From contig LT599020.1 in NCBI GenBank assembly GCA_900079685.1, forward strand, positions 52,217 to 116,216: a stretch of DNA of 64,000 nucleotides. Direction: 5' to 3'. A model generated the notes under the pieces. That model made no database searches. It was not told the DNA's origin and worked only from the letters and a program-made list of their open reading frames with translations. The translations under genes were made by a program, and so were the position numbers. This document shows positions 26,867 through 35,863 of this stretch, piece after piece. Each line of letters begins with the position of its first letter. Position 1 is the first letter of the stretch. Source of the DNA: an uncultured delta proteobacterium. Its GTDB lineage: Bacteria > Desulfobacterota > Desulfovibrionia > Desulfovibrionales > Desulfovibrionaceae.

Positions 26867-28813
26867 GTGTTCGAATTCGGCGTTTTACTGTTGTTTTTAT
26901 TTTCGCTGTGGGCTCTCGGGGTGGCTTTCCTGAGAGCCTTCGGCTGTTCGGAGGTGTTGGATTGGATTGCGGTACCTCTTGGGCTCTGTCTCACAGTTCT
27001 TGTGCACAACGCATGCTATGAACCTTTGGGATTAGCGGCGCAGACCATCCAATGCATCTTGATTGTGCTGACAGGTTTGGCTGTCGTATTCCTTTTGTAT
27101 AAAAAGGTATTTGTTCAGAAATTGTATATTTTTTTGAGTGTTGCCGCCGTTTTCTGTTTTTTGGCTTTGCCCGCCTGGATAAATGGTGAACAATACTATG
27201 TGTTCAGGGGAAATTATTGGGATCATTTCAACTACATCCATATGGCTCTGACCGTATGGGGCAATCCTCTGGATGCGTATCCCTGGCCCGCAAGCGACCT
27301 CTCATGGTACGCGGGAAAAGACCTGTTTCTTGAAGGGAGGTCGATCCTGTTGGTGCGACCTGGGGTTTCGCAGGTTTTGGCAGGATTGCTTTGCAGCGGG
27401 ATCCCCAACCTTCATCTGGCGGTCTATTTATATTTAATGGCCTTATGGGCTGTTTCGTACTCTTCTATTTATTTCGCCTGGCAGCTGATCCTTCACGCGC
27501 GCAAAGAGTCGGACATTCCTTCATTGTGGCTCCGCATCCTGCCCCCGCTGGCAGTGACCATCGGCTTTTGGGGACAGTATGTTTTCGATATAAACGCCTG
27601 GAGTCAGCTGGCTTCCGTCGCGCCCCTGGTCGCTATCACATTTCTTTATATGGCGTGGTTGGCATACCGGCTGGGCCTTTCCAACATGGACATAGGCAGG
27701 CCCGCATACCCGTCCCTCATGGTTTTGGGGGCTGGCGGCATGGTTTTTTATCCCGAATCCGCAGGGCTCCATGCCTGTGTATTGGGGCTTGCCACCATCT
27801 TGCTGCTGGTAATCTGCCGACAACGAATACGGTTTTCCCGGAACCTGTGCGTTGCGCTGCTCCTGTTGCCAGCCGGCATGGTGCTGCTATTCTCACCCGC
27901 GTTCTCCACGGTGATGTCGACAGCGTACAATCAAATCCGTGGATCTGCCCTGAACGTTGTTGATTGGTGGCAGTATTTTGACAATTACTGGTGGGGGCTA
28001 CATGGCGCGCCCAAAAAGATTTTGCGAGCTCTGCAAGTGGTCCCTTCAGTGTTGGGCATGTATTTCATCACCCCGCAGTATACGTTGCCGCGCCTTATTG
28101 TGATCCCTTGGGTTGCTGCGGTTGCGTTATTCGCCCTTGCCGCCATGCACCGATTTTCCGCTTTATTCAGGCGCCCGTCTCCCGATGAGCCTGTGCTTCT
28201 TGTCTTTTTGCGGATGCTGTGCATCAGCGCCTGCGTCCCTATGGTGTATTATCTTGCATCAAGGAATTTTTGGCCTCTCGGGAAAGCTCTTTCGTTTGTT
28301 GCTCCGTACTTTTTGTTTTTCCTTCTTGCCCCCCTTGCAGCCAAAAATTTTTGGCGAGAAAACAGTAACATGCGCCGGTCCTGGTATGTTCTTGCGCTGA
28401 TTATCCTTGTTGGGCATCTCTCTTTCGGGCTTATAGCCAGGCCTGTTTCCGCTATTGCGGCGCAAGGTATTGGATATGACGCCAGATCATATCCTTCCAT
28501 TCAAGGAAAAAAGAACAAAAAAGACTATCGTTGGCAATTGGATATTTCTTCGTTTTCCCCCCGTAGCAACGTGTGCATAGTGGATCAGGACAATCCGTTT
28601 TATCATCAATATATCAAGCAGAAGCTGACATATGCCGGGATTCCCTACTATTACTCCGAGCAGCGGAAAACGCAGCAGAATCATGGGGGGTATACCTATC
28701 CTCCGATTCCCAAGCGGGAAATAACCGACTATATCGTTGCCAGGGAAAACACTGCGGGTGTTTTTGAGCTTCACGTTATTCCGGCATCTGGGTGGACCGG
28801 CGACGGGCAATGA
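26867..28813 (+). CDS. Large polytopic membrane protein, possible GT-C type glycosyltransferase
   Basis: The 648-residue protein has about a dozen hydrophobic segments from residue 1 to about 540, then a soluble tail of some 100 residues. The first periplasmic loop contains NYWDHFNYIHMALTVWGNP and WYAGKD. The architecture resembles GT-C enzymes that move sugars from a polyprenyl phosphate in the periplasm, but no motif proves it. GTG 26867 with GAGGTAG upstream is the likely start. GtrA- and GtrB-like genes at 35390 and 35864 could supply its lipid-linked donor. An oligosaccharide polymerase is another possibility. Confidence 0.65.
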   Translation: MFEFGVLLLFLFSLWALGVAFLRAFGCSEVLDWIAVPLGLCLTVLVHNACYEPLGLAAQTIQCILIVLTGLAVVFLLYKKVFVQKLYIFLSVAAVFCFLALPAWINGEQYYVFRGNYWDHFNYIHMALTVWGNPLDAYPWPASDLSWYAGKDLFLEGRSILLVRPGVSQVLAGLLCSGIPNLHLAVYLYLMALWAVSYSSIYFAWQLILHARKESDIPSLWLRILPPLAVTIGFWGQYVFDINAWSQLASVAPLVAITFLYMAWLAYRLGLSNMDIGRPAYPSLMVLGAGGMVFYPESAGLHACVLGLATILLLVICRQRIRFSRNLCVALLLLPAGMVLLFSPAFSTVMSTAYNQIRGSALNVVDWWQYFDNYWWGLHGAPKKILRALQVVPSVLGMYFITPQYTLPRLIVIPWVAAVALFALAAMHRFSALFRRPSPDEPVLLVFLRMLCISACVPMVYYLASRNFWPLGKALSFVAPYFLFFLLAPLAAKNFWRENSNMRRSWYVLALIILVGHLSFGLIARPVSAIAAQGIGYDARSYPSIQGKKNKKDYRWQLDISSFSPRSNVCIVDQDNPFYHQYIKQKLTYAGIPYYYSEQRKTQQNHGGYTYPPIPKREITDYIVARENTAGVFELHVIPASGWTGDGQ

Positions 28814-28830
28814 AAAGAAGGGCAAGGATC

Positions 28831-29796
28831 ATGCAAACAACACATTTTATCACCGGCGGCGCGGGCTTTATCGGGTCAACGCTGGCAGACAGATTGCTGG
28901 TTGAGGGCCACCGGGTCATTGTTTTTGATAACCTCTCTACCGGACAGCGCGCATTCTTGGCCGACGCTTCGCGCAGTGACCGCTTCACTCTTGTTGAAGC
29001 CGACCTTCTTGATCTGGACGTTTTGGTGAAAACCATGGCCGGGGCGGCAATGGTGTGGCATTTAGCGGCCAACGCTGATGTGCGCTTCGGTCTGGAGCAT
29101 CCCCGCAAGGATTTGGAGCAAAATACCATTGCTACGCATAATGTTCTGGAAGCGATGCGCGCCAACAACGTAAAGAAGATAGCCTTTTCATCTACCGGCT
29201 CAATTTACGGCGAACCAGAGGTGCATCCCACGCCGGAGAATGCTCCCTTTCCCATCCAAACTTCCCTATATGGAGCTTCAAAGCTGGCATGCGAAGCTCT
29301 TATCCAGGCATATTGCGAGGGATTCGGTTTTTCTGGGTATATTTTCCGGTTCGTTTCAGTTCTTGGGGAACGCTATACTCACGGCCATGTTTTTGATTTT
29401 TGTCAAAAGCTTCTTGCGGACTCCTCTGTGCTTCCGGTCCTCGGCAATGGGCGCCAGCGCAAGTCGTATATGTATGTACAGGATTGCATTGACGCCATGT
29501 TGCTTGCTGTCATCCAGGGCACGGCCAAGGTTAATATTTTTAACCTCGGTGTTGACGATTACGTGGAAGTGAATGATTCCATTGCCGTGATTACAAGAGA
29601 AATGCGGGTACGCCCACGCCTGGAATACAGCGGCGGTGAAAGAGGGTGGGTGGGAGACAGTCCGTTTATTTGGCTGGATACGGCCCGTATCCGTGCGCTT
29701 GGTTGGGAGCCGAAAGTGTCTATCCGGGATGCAGTGGGCTTGACTGTGCAATGGCTGCTGCGGAATGATTGGGTTTTTTCCGCGCGCAATGCGTAA
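28831..29796 (+). CDS. NAD-dependent nucleotide-sugar epimerase/dehydratase (extended SDR)
   Basis: The 321-residue protein begins with the Rossmann segment HFITGGAGFIGSTLADRLL, followed by FDNLSTGQRAFL, FSSTGSIYGEPEVHPTPE and the catalytic YGASKLACE, all typical of UDP-glucose 4-epimerase-like SDRs. The substrate is uncertain; in this setting it could be GDP-heptose or another nucleotide sugar. ATG 28831 gives the normal family start; ATG 28810, which overlaps the upstream stop, would add seven residues. Confidence 0.87.
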   Translation: MQTTHFITGGAGFIGSTLADRLLVEGHRVIVFDNLSTGQRAFLADASRSDRFTLVEADLLDLDVLVKTMAGAAMVWHLAANADVRFGLEHPRKDLEQNTIATHNVLEAMRANNVKKIAFSSTGSIYGEPEVHPTPENAPFPIQTSLYGASKLACEALIQAYCEGFGFSGYIFRFVSVLGERYTHGHVFDFCQKLLADSSVLPVLGNGRQRKSYMYVQDCIDAMLLAVIQGTAKVNIFNLGVDDYVEVNDSIAVITREMRVRPRLEYSGGERGWVGDSPFIWLDTARIRALGWEPKVSIRDAVGLTVQWLLRNDWVFSARNA

Positions 29797-29813
29797 AGGT
29801 GCTGGAGGCAGGC

Positions 29814-30527
29814 ATGTCGAAATGGCCCAAGCGTTTGCCGGAATTGACGGCCGAGCAGGAACGGATCAGTGCCGAGTTTATGGCGGCGCACCTGGATGCC
29901 ATGCAGACGAAATGGTACGGGTTTGTTGAGGGTTTTAACCATAAATATCCTCTCCGTTCGTTTTCGCCGGGTTGTCGTACGTTGGAGCTTGGAGCCGGAC
30001 TTGCAGCCCATCTCAAATATGAGCGATACACTGAGCAGGAATATTATTGCAACGAACTGTTGCCCGAGCTCTGCAAGCGCATAAAGATGGACTATCCCGG
30101 AGTGAATGTAGTGCCGGGAGATTGCCAGAAAGGTTTCCTACAATTTGAGGACGGCTTTTTTGATCGTATTTTGGCGATACACGTTCTGGAGCATTTGCCC
30201 AACCTCCCGGCGGCCGTTCGAGAAGCGTACCGTCTGCTTCGTGCGGGAGGGCAGTTTTCAGTCGTCATCCCCTGCGAGGGCGGTCTTGCCACCCGGATTG
30301 CGCGGAATATATCGGCTCGGCGACATTTTGAAAAAAGATACGGACAAAGCTACGACTGGTTTATACAGTCGCAGCACATAAACTTTCCTGAAGAAATTTT
30401 GGAAGAGCTTTTTTTGTACTTTGCTCCGATCCATAATCGCTGGTTTCCCTCAGTGTTCCCATCGGTCTCTTTCAATCTCTTTTTGGGCATGACATTGGTA
30501 AAACGCGGTGAGGGCATTTTGGCATGA
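29814..30527 (+). CDS. SAM-dependent methyltransferase, class I
   Basis: The 237-residue protein has the motif I-like RTLELGAGLAAHLKYE, LAIHVLEHLPNLPAAVREA and LLRAGGQFSVVIPCEGG, typical of Methyltransf_11. ATG 29814 has GGAGG at good spacing and replaces a longer frame from 29769. The stop overlaps the dehydrogenase-like gene (ATGA). It sits among sugar-nucleotide enzymes, so a methylated precursor or residue is likely. Confidence 0.83.
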   Translation: MSKWPKRLPELTAEQERISAEFMAAHLDAMQTKWYGFVEGFNHKYPLRSFSPGCRTLELGAGLAAHLKYERYTEQEYYCNELLPELCKRIKMDYPGVNVVPGDCQKGFLQFEDGFFDRILAIHVLEHLPNLPAAVREAYRLLRAGGQFSVVIPCEGGLATRIARNISARRHFEKRYGQSYDWFIQSQHINFPEEILEELFLYFAPIHNRWFPSVFPSVSFNLFLGMTLVKRGEGILA

Positions 30528-31831
30528 AGCTGGGCAATATGACTGTTTGTGTGCAAGGCTTGTGGCATTTGGGCAGCGTGACTGCGGCAGCCTTGGCCTC
30601 TTTGGGGTTTCACGTTGTGGGGCTTGACGAAACACCGGACACGGCTGCATTGCTGGCTCAAGGGCGCGCGCCGGTGATGGAGCCGGGCCTTGACGACCTA
30701 TTGCGCCAAGGGCTTGATGCGGGGCATCTTTCTTTTACGATTTCACGGGAAGTGGCTCTTGCCCATGCCGATGTTTTATGGGTAACGTACGACACTCCCG
30801 TGGACGAAGATGACGTTGCCGATGTAGATGCTGTGATTGCCTCTGTTCTTTCTTCAATTTCTTGCCTCCGTCCCGGTGCCGTGGTGTTGGTTTCTTCGCA
30901 GCTCCCTGTTGGTTCCATTAGCCGCCTTGAAGAGGAAAGCTTCCGTATTCGGCAAGCAAAGGACGTGTTTTTCGCCTGTTCGCCTGAGAACCTGCGCTTG
31001 GGCAATGCGTTGAAAGTATTTTTGGAACCAGACAGAATTATTGTTGGCTGTCGTGACATTTCTGCCCGAAACGTTCTCGAACGTCTGCTTTCGCCGATTT
31101 CTTCGCAACTGGAGTGGATGCGGACAGAGTCGGCGGAGATGACCAAACATGCCATTAATGCTTTTTTGGCTACATCAGTTGTTTTTGCGAACGAGATTGC
31201 TTGTCTTTGTGAAGCAACCGGAGCAGACGCCAAAGAGGTTGAGCGGGGGCTGAAGACAGAGCAGCGTATCGGTCCAAAAGCCTACTTGTCGCCGGGAGCG
31301 GCTTTCGCGGGTGGAACTCTTGCCCGGGATATTGCTTTTTTGGGAACTGTGGCCCAGATTAACCAATTGCAAGTTCCTTTGTTGCATTCCGTAAAGGTGA
31401 GCAATGACGCGCACAAGTCTTGGGTAAAAATAAAACTTGCAACACTGTTTCCGAAACTTACGGGTGTCCATATTGCAGTCTGGGGGTTAACTTACAAGGC
31501 GGGAACAGATACCTTGCGCCGTTCCGCCGCCGTGGAGTTAGTTGAGTATCTTTGTGGGCAGGGTGCAAATGTCCATGTGCATGACCCGGCCGTCCCCCAG
31601 CTGCCTGCAAACTGGGGGCCTCTGATTCAGCGGCACACCGATCCCATTTCCGCCGTGGCACGGGCACAGGTGTTGGTTGTCGGAACGGCATGGCCGGAAT
31701 ATAGAAATATTGCCCCGGAGATGGTTTTTTCCAAAAACCCGAACCTTGCCGTGATTGATGCAGATCGATTTCTCCTGGGCTGGGCCGACAAGGTTTCCAC
31801 ATACTATGCGGTTGGCAGCACAAATCAATAG
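30524..31831 (+). CDS. UDP-glucose/GDP-mannose dehydrogenase family protein lacking the catalytic cysteine
   Basis: The 435-residue protein has the family's three-domain layout: Rossmann start VQGLWHLGSVTAAALASLG, the FACSPENLRLGNAL segment, the helix with EMTKHAINAFLATSVVFANE and the C-terminal WGLTYKAGTDTLRRSAA. In normal members the oxidising cysteine sits in GGSCFPKD; here the segment reads AFAGGTLARD, with threonine instead. The usual two-step oxidation to a uronic acid through a thioester is therefore unlikely. It may do a single oxidation or another redox step on a modified sugar together with the SDR and Gfo/Idh genes downstream. Confidence 0.87.
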   Translation: MKLGNMTVCVQGLWHLGSVTAAALASLGFHVVGLDETPDTAALLAQGRAPVMEPGLDDLLRQGLDAGHLSFTISREVALAHADVLWVTYDTPVDEDDVADVDAVIASVLSSISCLRPGAVVLVSSQLPVGSISRLEEESFRIRQAKDVFFACSPENLRLGNALKVFLEPDRIIVGCRDISARNVLERLLSPISSQLEWMRTESAEMTKHAINAFLATSVVFANEIACLCEATGADAKEVERGLKTEQRIGPKAYLSPGAAFAGGTLARDIAFLGTVAQINQLQVPLLHSVKVSNDAHKSWVKIKLATLFPKLTGVHIAVWGLTYKAGTDTLRRSAAVELVEYLCGQGANVHVHDPAVPQLPANWGPLIQRHTDPISAVARAQVLVVGTAWPEYRNIAPEMVFSKNPNLAVIDADRFLLGWADKVSTYYAVGSTNQ

Positions 31832-31855
31832 TAATACGGTATTTAAGGGGGCGTG

Positions 31856-32737
31856 ATGCCACATCTTTTGCAAGGTAAATTTGGAATAGTTACAGGCGCA
31901 AATCAGGGACTTGGATTGGAAATAGCCCGGCTTTGTCTTCGCGCTGGGGTTAGTGGCTTGGCGCTATGCGCTCGGAATAGTGCCGCGCTGGATGCAGCCG
32001 TTGCAGAACTTCAACATGAAGCATCCCCACAGCAAGCGATCCTGGCACTTCAGGCAGATGTTTCAAACCAGGATCACGTGGAGCGTTTTTGCCGTACCGC
32101 CTTGGAGACGTTCGGTGATATGCATTTTTTGATAAATAACGCCGGTATTTATGGACCGGTAGGCCCGATCGAATCTGTGGACTGGAATGAATGGCAGCAG
32201 GCGTTGGCCATCAACTTAGGCGGGTCTGTCTTGATGTGCCGCGCCCTGATTCCGCATTTCAAAAAAAAGCGGGAAGGGAAAATCATCCAAATTTCCGGAG
32301 GGGGCGCCACCAATCCCATGCCCAACTTCACCGCGTATGCGGCGAGCAAGGCCGCTGTTGTGCGTTTTGTCGAGAGTTTGGCCAAAGAGCTTGCCGAGTA
32401 TGGCATTGACGTAAATTCCATTGCGCCGGGTTTGCTTGATACCCGTTTGCTGCAAGAGGTTGTTGATGCAGGACCGGATGCCGCCGGAAAAGATTTTTAC
32501 GACAAAATGATTGCTGCCAAAGAAAGTGGTAAAACAACGCCGCTTTCTTTGGGGGCGGAACTCGCCGTTTTTCTTGCCTCAGACGCAAGCAGAGGCATCA
32601 CCGGACGTCTGATAAGCGCCCAGTGGGACAAATGGCGGGAATGGCCGAACCATCTATCCGAGCTTGAAAGTTCGGATATGTATACCCTTCGCCGCATTAC
32701 CGGACGAGACCGAGGCCATGATTGGGGTGATGTATGA
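31856..32737 (+). CDS. Short-chain dehydrogenase/reductase
   Basis: The 293-residue classical SDR has the cofactor motif GIVTGANQGLGLEIARL, the NNAGIYGP segment, the catalytic serine in IIQISGGGATNP and the YAASK tyrosine-lysine pair. The substrate is probably a sugar keto group. AAGGGGG precedes ATG 31856 at good spacing. It overlaps the Gfo/Idh-type gene by four bases, so the two oxidoreductases are made together. Confidence 0.88.
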   Translation: MPHLLQGKFGIVTGANQGLGLEIARLCLRAGVSGLALCARNSAALDAAVAELQHEASPQQAILALQADVSNQDHVERFCRTALETFGDMHFLINNAGIYGPVGPIESVDWNEWQQALAINLGGSVLMCRALIPHFKKKREGKIIQISGGGATNPMPNFTAYAASKAAVVRFVESLAKELAEYGIDVNSIAPGLLDTRLLQEVVDAGPDAAGKDFYDKMIAAKESGKTTPLSLGAELAVFLASDASRGITGRLISAQWDKWREWPNHLSELESSDMYTLRRITGRDRGHDWGDV

Positions 32738-33708
32738 AATTGGGCATTATCGGATGCGGCCTTATAGGCGCCAAGCGGACGGCGGCTATGCCTGAGCTGA
32801 CCTTGGTGGCCGCCGCCGACGTGGACTATACCCGGGCGCAAGCGTTGTGCGCGCGCTATGGCGGGCAATCTTTTGACGATGCCGCAGGGGTTTTCGCCTC
32901 GGATGCCGATATCGTTGTTATAGCCGTTACCCATAATCAATTGGCTCCGCTTGCGCTTGAGGCCATCAGGGCTGGGAAGCATGTGCTATTGGAAAAGCCT
33001 GGTGCCCGCACTGCCGGTGAACTCGCGGATGTCGCCGCACTGGCGAAGGAAAAGAATCTCAAGATTAAGGTCGGCTTCAATCATCGCTTTCACCCAGCCA
33101 TTTGGAAGGCCAAGGAACTGGTGGACCAGGGCGCGGTCGGTGAAATACTCTTTGTCCGTGGGCGGTACGGGCATGGCGGAAGACCGGGATACGACAAGGA
33201 GTGGCGGTTCAGCAAAAGCCTTTCCGGTGGCGGCGAACTACTGGATCAAGGCACCCATCTTATTGATCTTTCTCGCTGGTTTCTCGGCGAATTTACCGAG
33301 GTTCGCGGAGTTCTTCCTCGCTATTTTTGGAGAGGAGAGGTCGAAGACAACTGTTTTTTGACCTTGCTCACCGCGAAAGGACAATGCGCGCATTTGCATG
33401 CCAGTTGGACCGAGTGGAAAAACATGTTCTGCCTTGAGATATACGGGAAGGACGGGAAGTTGCAGATTGACGGTCTAGGCGGCAGCTATGGGCTTGAGCA
33501 ACTGGCTTTTTACAAAATGCTGCCGGGCATGGGCCCGCCAGAAACAACCATATGGCAATACCCTTTTCCTGACTCGTCCTGGGCGTTGGAAATGCACGAA
33601 CTGGTTGATGCAATTCAAAACGACCGACAGCCTGTGGGCGACATCGCGGATGCGATCGCCAACCTGACTGTTGTGGACGCCCTTTATGCACAAGGAGCCT
33701 CGGCATGA
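32734..33708 (+). CDS. Gfo/Idh/MocA-family oxidoreductase
   Basis: The 324-residue protein starts MKLGIIGCGLIGAKRTAAM, a Rossmann fold, and carries the signature EKPGARTAGELADVAAL and VGFNHRFHPAIWKAKELV with DQGTHLIDLSRWFLG, all usual in this family of sugar dehydrogenases and reductases. The start overlaps the SDR stop and the stop overlaps the HddA-like kinase start. It probably oxidises or reduces a sugar linked to the heptose pathway. The exact carbon is unknown. Confidence 0.88.
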   Translation: MKLGIIGCGLIGAKRTAAMPELTLVAAADVDYTRAQALCARYGGQSFDDAAGVFASDADIVVIAVTHNQLAPLALEAIRAGKHVLLEKPGARTAGELADVAALAKEKNLKIKVGFNHRFHPAIWKAKELVDQGAVGEILFVRGRYGHGGRPGYDKEWRFSKSLSGGGELLDQGTHLIDLSRWFLGEFTEVRGVLPRYFWRGEVEDNCFLTLLTAKGQCAHLHASWTEWKNMFCLEIYGKDGKLQIDGLGGSYGLEQLAFYKMLPGMGPPETTIWQYPFPDSSWALEMHELVDAIQNDRQPVGDIADAIANLTVVDALYAQGASA

Positions 33709-34682
33709 TCATAGCCCGTAGCCCGCTTCGCATTACCCTCGGCGGTGGAGGGACGGATCTGCCATCCTATTACCGCTCCCATGAGGGGTTTCTTATAGCA
33801 GGGGCGATAGATAAATATGTCTATGTCACCGTGATGCGGCCGTTTACACCGGGAATATATTTGAAATATTCCCAACTAGAGAATGTTAAAACAGTTGATG
33901 AAGTGCAGCACAAGATTATCCGTGAAGCCCTGATCATGCAGCAATTGCGAACGCCGCAGATCGAAATCACCACCTTGGCGGATATCCCTGCTGGTACAGG
34001 GTTGGGGTCGTCCGGGAGTTTTACCACGGCTCTGCTCAAGGCCCTGCATACACACCGCAGGCAACTGCTTTTGCCCGGCGAATTGGCAGAAATGGCCTGC
34101 CATATAGAAATTGACCGTCTTGGCGAGCCCATAGGTAAACAGGACCAGTATATTGCAGCGTATGGCGGTTTGACATGCTTTACCTTCCACGCGGATGACA
34201 CCGTCTCTGCGCAGCCCTTGAACGTGCCTTTTCAGACGATATGCGACCTTGAAGACAAGCTCCTGTTATTTTTTACCGGTTTTTCAAGGAGTGCCGGGTC
34301 TATTTTGAAAGACCAGAATGTCAGATCGCAAAAAAGCGATCAGGATATGCTGCGGAATCTGCATTATGTTAAAGAGTTGGGCCGCCGATGTAAGGATGCG
34401 CTCGAAAATAGCGATTTGGAGGGATTTGGGTGTCTCATGCACGAGCATTGGGAGCATAAAAAAAAGCGTTCAGGCGGCATGAGTAACCCGGAAATCGATG
34501 CCTGGTACGATCTAGGCATGCGCAATGGCGCTCTCGGCGGCAAACTTGTCGGCGCGGGCGGCGGCGGATTCCTGATGTTCCTCGCTGATGATACGGTCAA
34601 GCTTCGGCGGGCCATGTGCGGCGCGGGGCTGGAGGAAGTCCGCTTCAGGTTTGATTTTGACGGCACCAAAACCATGCTGTGA
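33705..34682 (+). CDS. hddA: GHMP-family heptose 7-phosphate kinase, HddA-like
   Basis: The 325-residue kinase has MIIARSPLRITLGGGGTDLP at the N-terminus, the ATP-binding GTGLGSSGSFTTALLKAL and GKLVGAGGGGFLMFL near the C-terminus, as in HddA/GHMP sugar kinases. It would phosphorylate C1 of D-glycero-alpha-D-manno-heptose 7-phosphate. The nucleotidyltransferase follows after nine bases, supporting a GDP-heptose assignment. A fucokinase-like role is less likely because gmd/fcl supply GDP-fucose. Confidence 0.87.
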   Translation: MIIARSPLRITLGGGGTDLPSYYRSHEGFLIAGAIDKYVYVTVMRPFTPGIYLKYSQLENVKTVDEVQHKIIREALIMQQLRTPQIEITTLADIPAGTGLGSSGSFTTALLKALHTHRRQLLLPGELAEMACHIEIDRLGEPIGKQDQYIAAYGGLTCFTFHADDTVSAQPLNVPFQTICDLEDKLLLFFTGFSRSAGSILKDQNVRSQKSDQDMLRNLHYVKELGRRCKDALENSDLEGFGCLMHEHWEHKKKRSGGMSNPEIDAWYDLGMRNGALGGKLVGAGGGGFLMFLADDTVKLRRAMCGAGLEEVRFRFDFDGTKTML

Positions 34683-34691
34683 TGTGGCGCC

Positions 34692-35393
34692 ATGTTAACT
34701 GTTGCAATACTTGCCGGCGGCCTGGCCACGCGGATGCGCCCCGCTACCGAAACCATCCCTAAGTCTCTTTTGGATGTCGCCGGCGAGCCCTTTGTTTATC
34801 ACCAGCTCCGCTTGTTGCAACGGCGAGGAATTACACGGGTTGTCTTCTGTCTTGGCTATTTAGGGGGACAGATCGAGTCGGCCGTGGGCGACGGTTCCCA
34901 GTTCGGGTTGAGCGTTTCCTACTCATATGACGGCCCTGAACTATTGGGAACGGGCGGCGCTCTCCGCCGTGCGCTTCCTCTGTTTGGCGAATCTTTTTTT
35001 GTTTTGTACGGAGACTCCTATTTGCCCTGTGATTTCGCCACGGTGCAGGCGGCTTTCAGAGAGAGCGGCAAACCCGCCCTGATGACGGTTTTTCGCAATG
35101 AGGGACGGTTCGACGCAAGCAACGTCATATTTGAGAACGGGATCATTGTCCGTTACGATAAAAAAGAAAAAAATCCGAGAATGCAGCATATTGATTACGG
35201 CTTGGGCATTCTTACGGCGAATGATCTTGAGTACTGTATTCCTGCGGGAACGAAATATGACCTTGCGGACCTATATCGCGTATTGCTTGAAAGAGGGCAC
35301 TTGGCCGGATATGAAGTTTTTGAACGATTTTATGAAATAGGCTCACCGCAAGGTTTGCGCGAATTGGCGGAGCGAATAGGTTTTTTGCCGTGA
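34692..35393 (+). CDS. hddC: Sugar-1-phosphate nucleotidyltransferase, HddC-like
   Basis: The 233-residue enzyme has the nucleotidyltransferase signature LAGGLATRMRPATETIPKSL, LLGTGGALRRAL and FFVLYGDSYLPCD, typical of HddC and related GTP- or CTP-sugar transferases. Following the HddA-like kinase it would make GDP-D-glycero-alpha-D-manno-heptose. Nucleotide choice cannot be read from the sequence alone. The stop overlaps the GtrA-like start. Confidence 0.86.
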   Translation: MLTVAILAGGLATRMRPATETIPKSLLDVAGEPFVYHQLRLLQRRGITRVVFCLGYLGGQIESAVGDGSQFGLSVSYSYDGPELLGTGGALRRALPLFGESFFVLYGDSYLPCDFATVQAAFRESGKPALMTVFRNEGRFDASNVIFENGIIVRYDKKEKNPRMQHIDYGLGILTANDLEYCIPAGTKYDLADLYRVLLERGHLAGYEVFERFYEIGSPQGLRELAERIGFLP

Positions 35394-35848
35394 GAGAGCG
35401 ACTTGCCGTTTTTATCAATCCGATTTTGCTGAAAGGAGATATAACTAGCACATTTTCCATCGGGATTCGCCAAATATGCAGTGGAGCTATTACAACGCTT
35501 GTTGACCTTGCTGTTTTTCAGACACTGTACTTGACAAGTCCATTTCAACTTTATGTAATTATCTCATTGTCTTTTGTTGTTGCTGTCTTCACAAATTATG
35601 CAATTACATCCAGATATGTTTTTTATCATATTAAAAAGTTTAAATTGGGAGCGGCAAAGCGTATTATCGTATATTTTTTTGTTTGTTTTGTGTCTTTAGC
35701 GATAACGCAAGCCGTTGTTCATGTCCTGGTGGGTATGGTCGGGTTTTACCCTTTGTTTGCCAAATGTGTAAGTATTTTTGTCGTTTTTATCTGGACACTT
35801 TTTGCTTCAAAGACAATAGTTTTTTGCGATATAAATGCTAATTTTTGA
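35390..35848 (+). CDS. GtrA-like membrane protein (probable polyprenyl-phosphate-sugar flippase)
   Basis: The 152-residue protein has four hydrophobic segments and the GtrA-family opening FSIGIRQICSGAITTLVDLAV with a TNYAITSRYVFY segment. GtrA proteins are thought to move undecaprenyl-phosphate-linked sugars to the periplasm. The start is GTG 35390, overlapping the hddC-like stop; later starts are possible. The gene is AT-rich. The GtrB-type transferase follows, completing two of three parts of a Gtr modification set. Confidence 0.8.
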   Translation: MRERLAVFINPILLKGDITSTFSIGIRQICSGAITTLVDLAVFQTLYLTSPFQLYVIISLSFVVAVFTNYAITSRYVFYHIKKFKLGAAKRIIVYFFVCFVSLAITQAVVHVLVGMVGFYPLFAKCVSIFVVFIWTLFASKTIVFCDINANF

Positions 35849-35863
35849 AATAACGAGCTGTTT

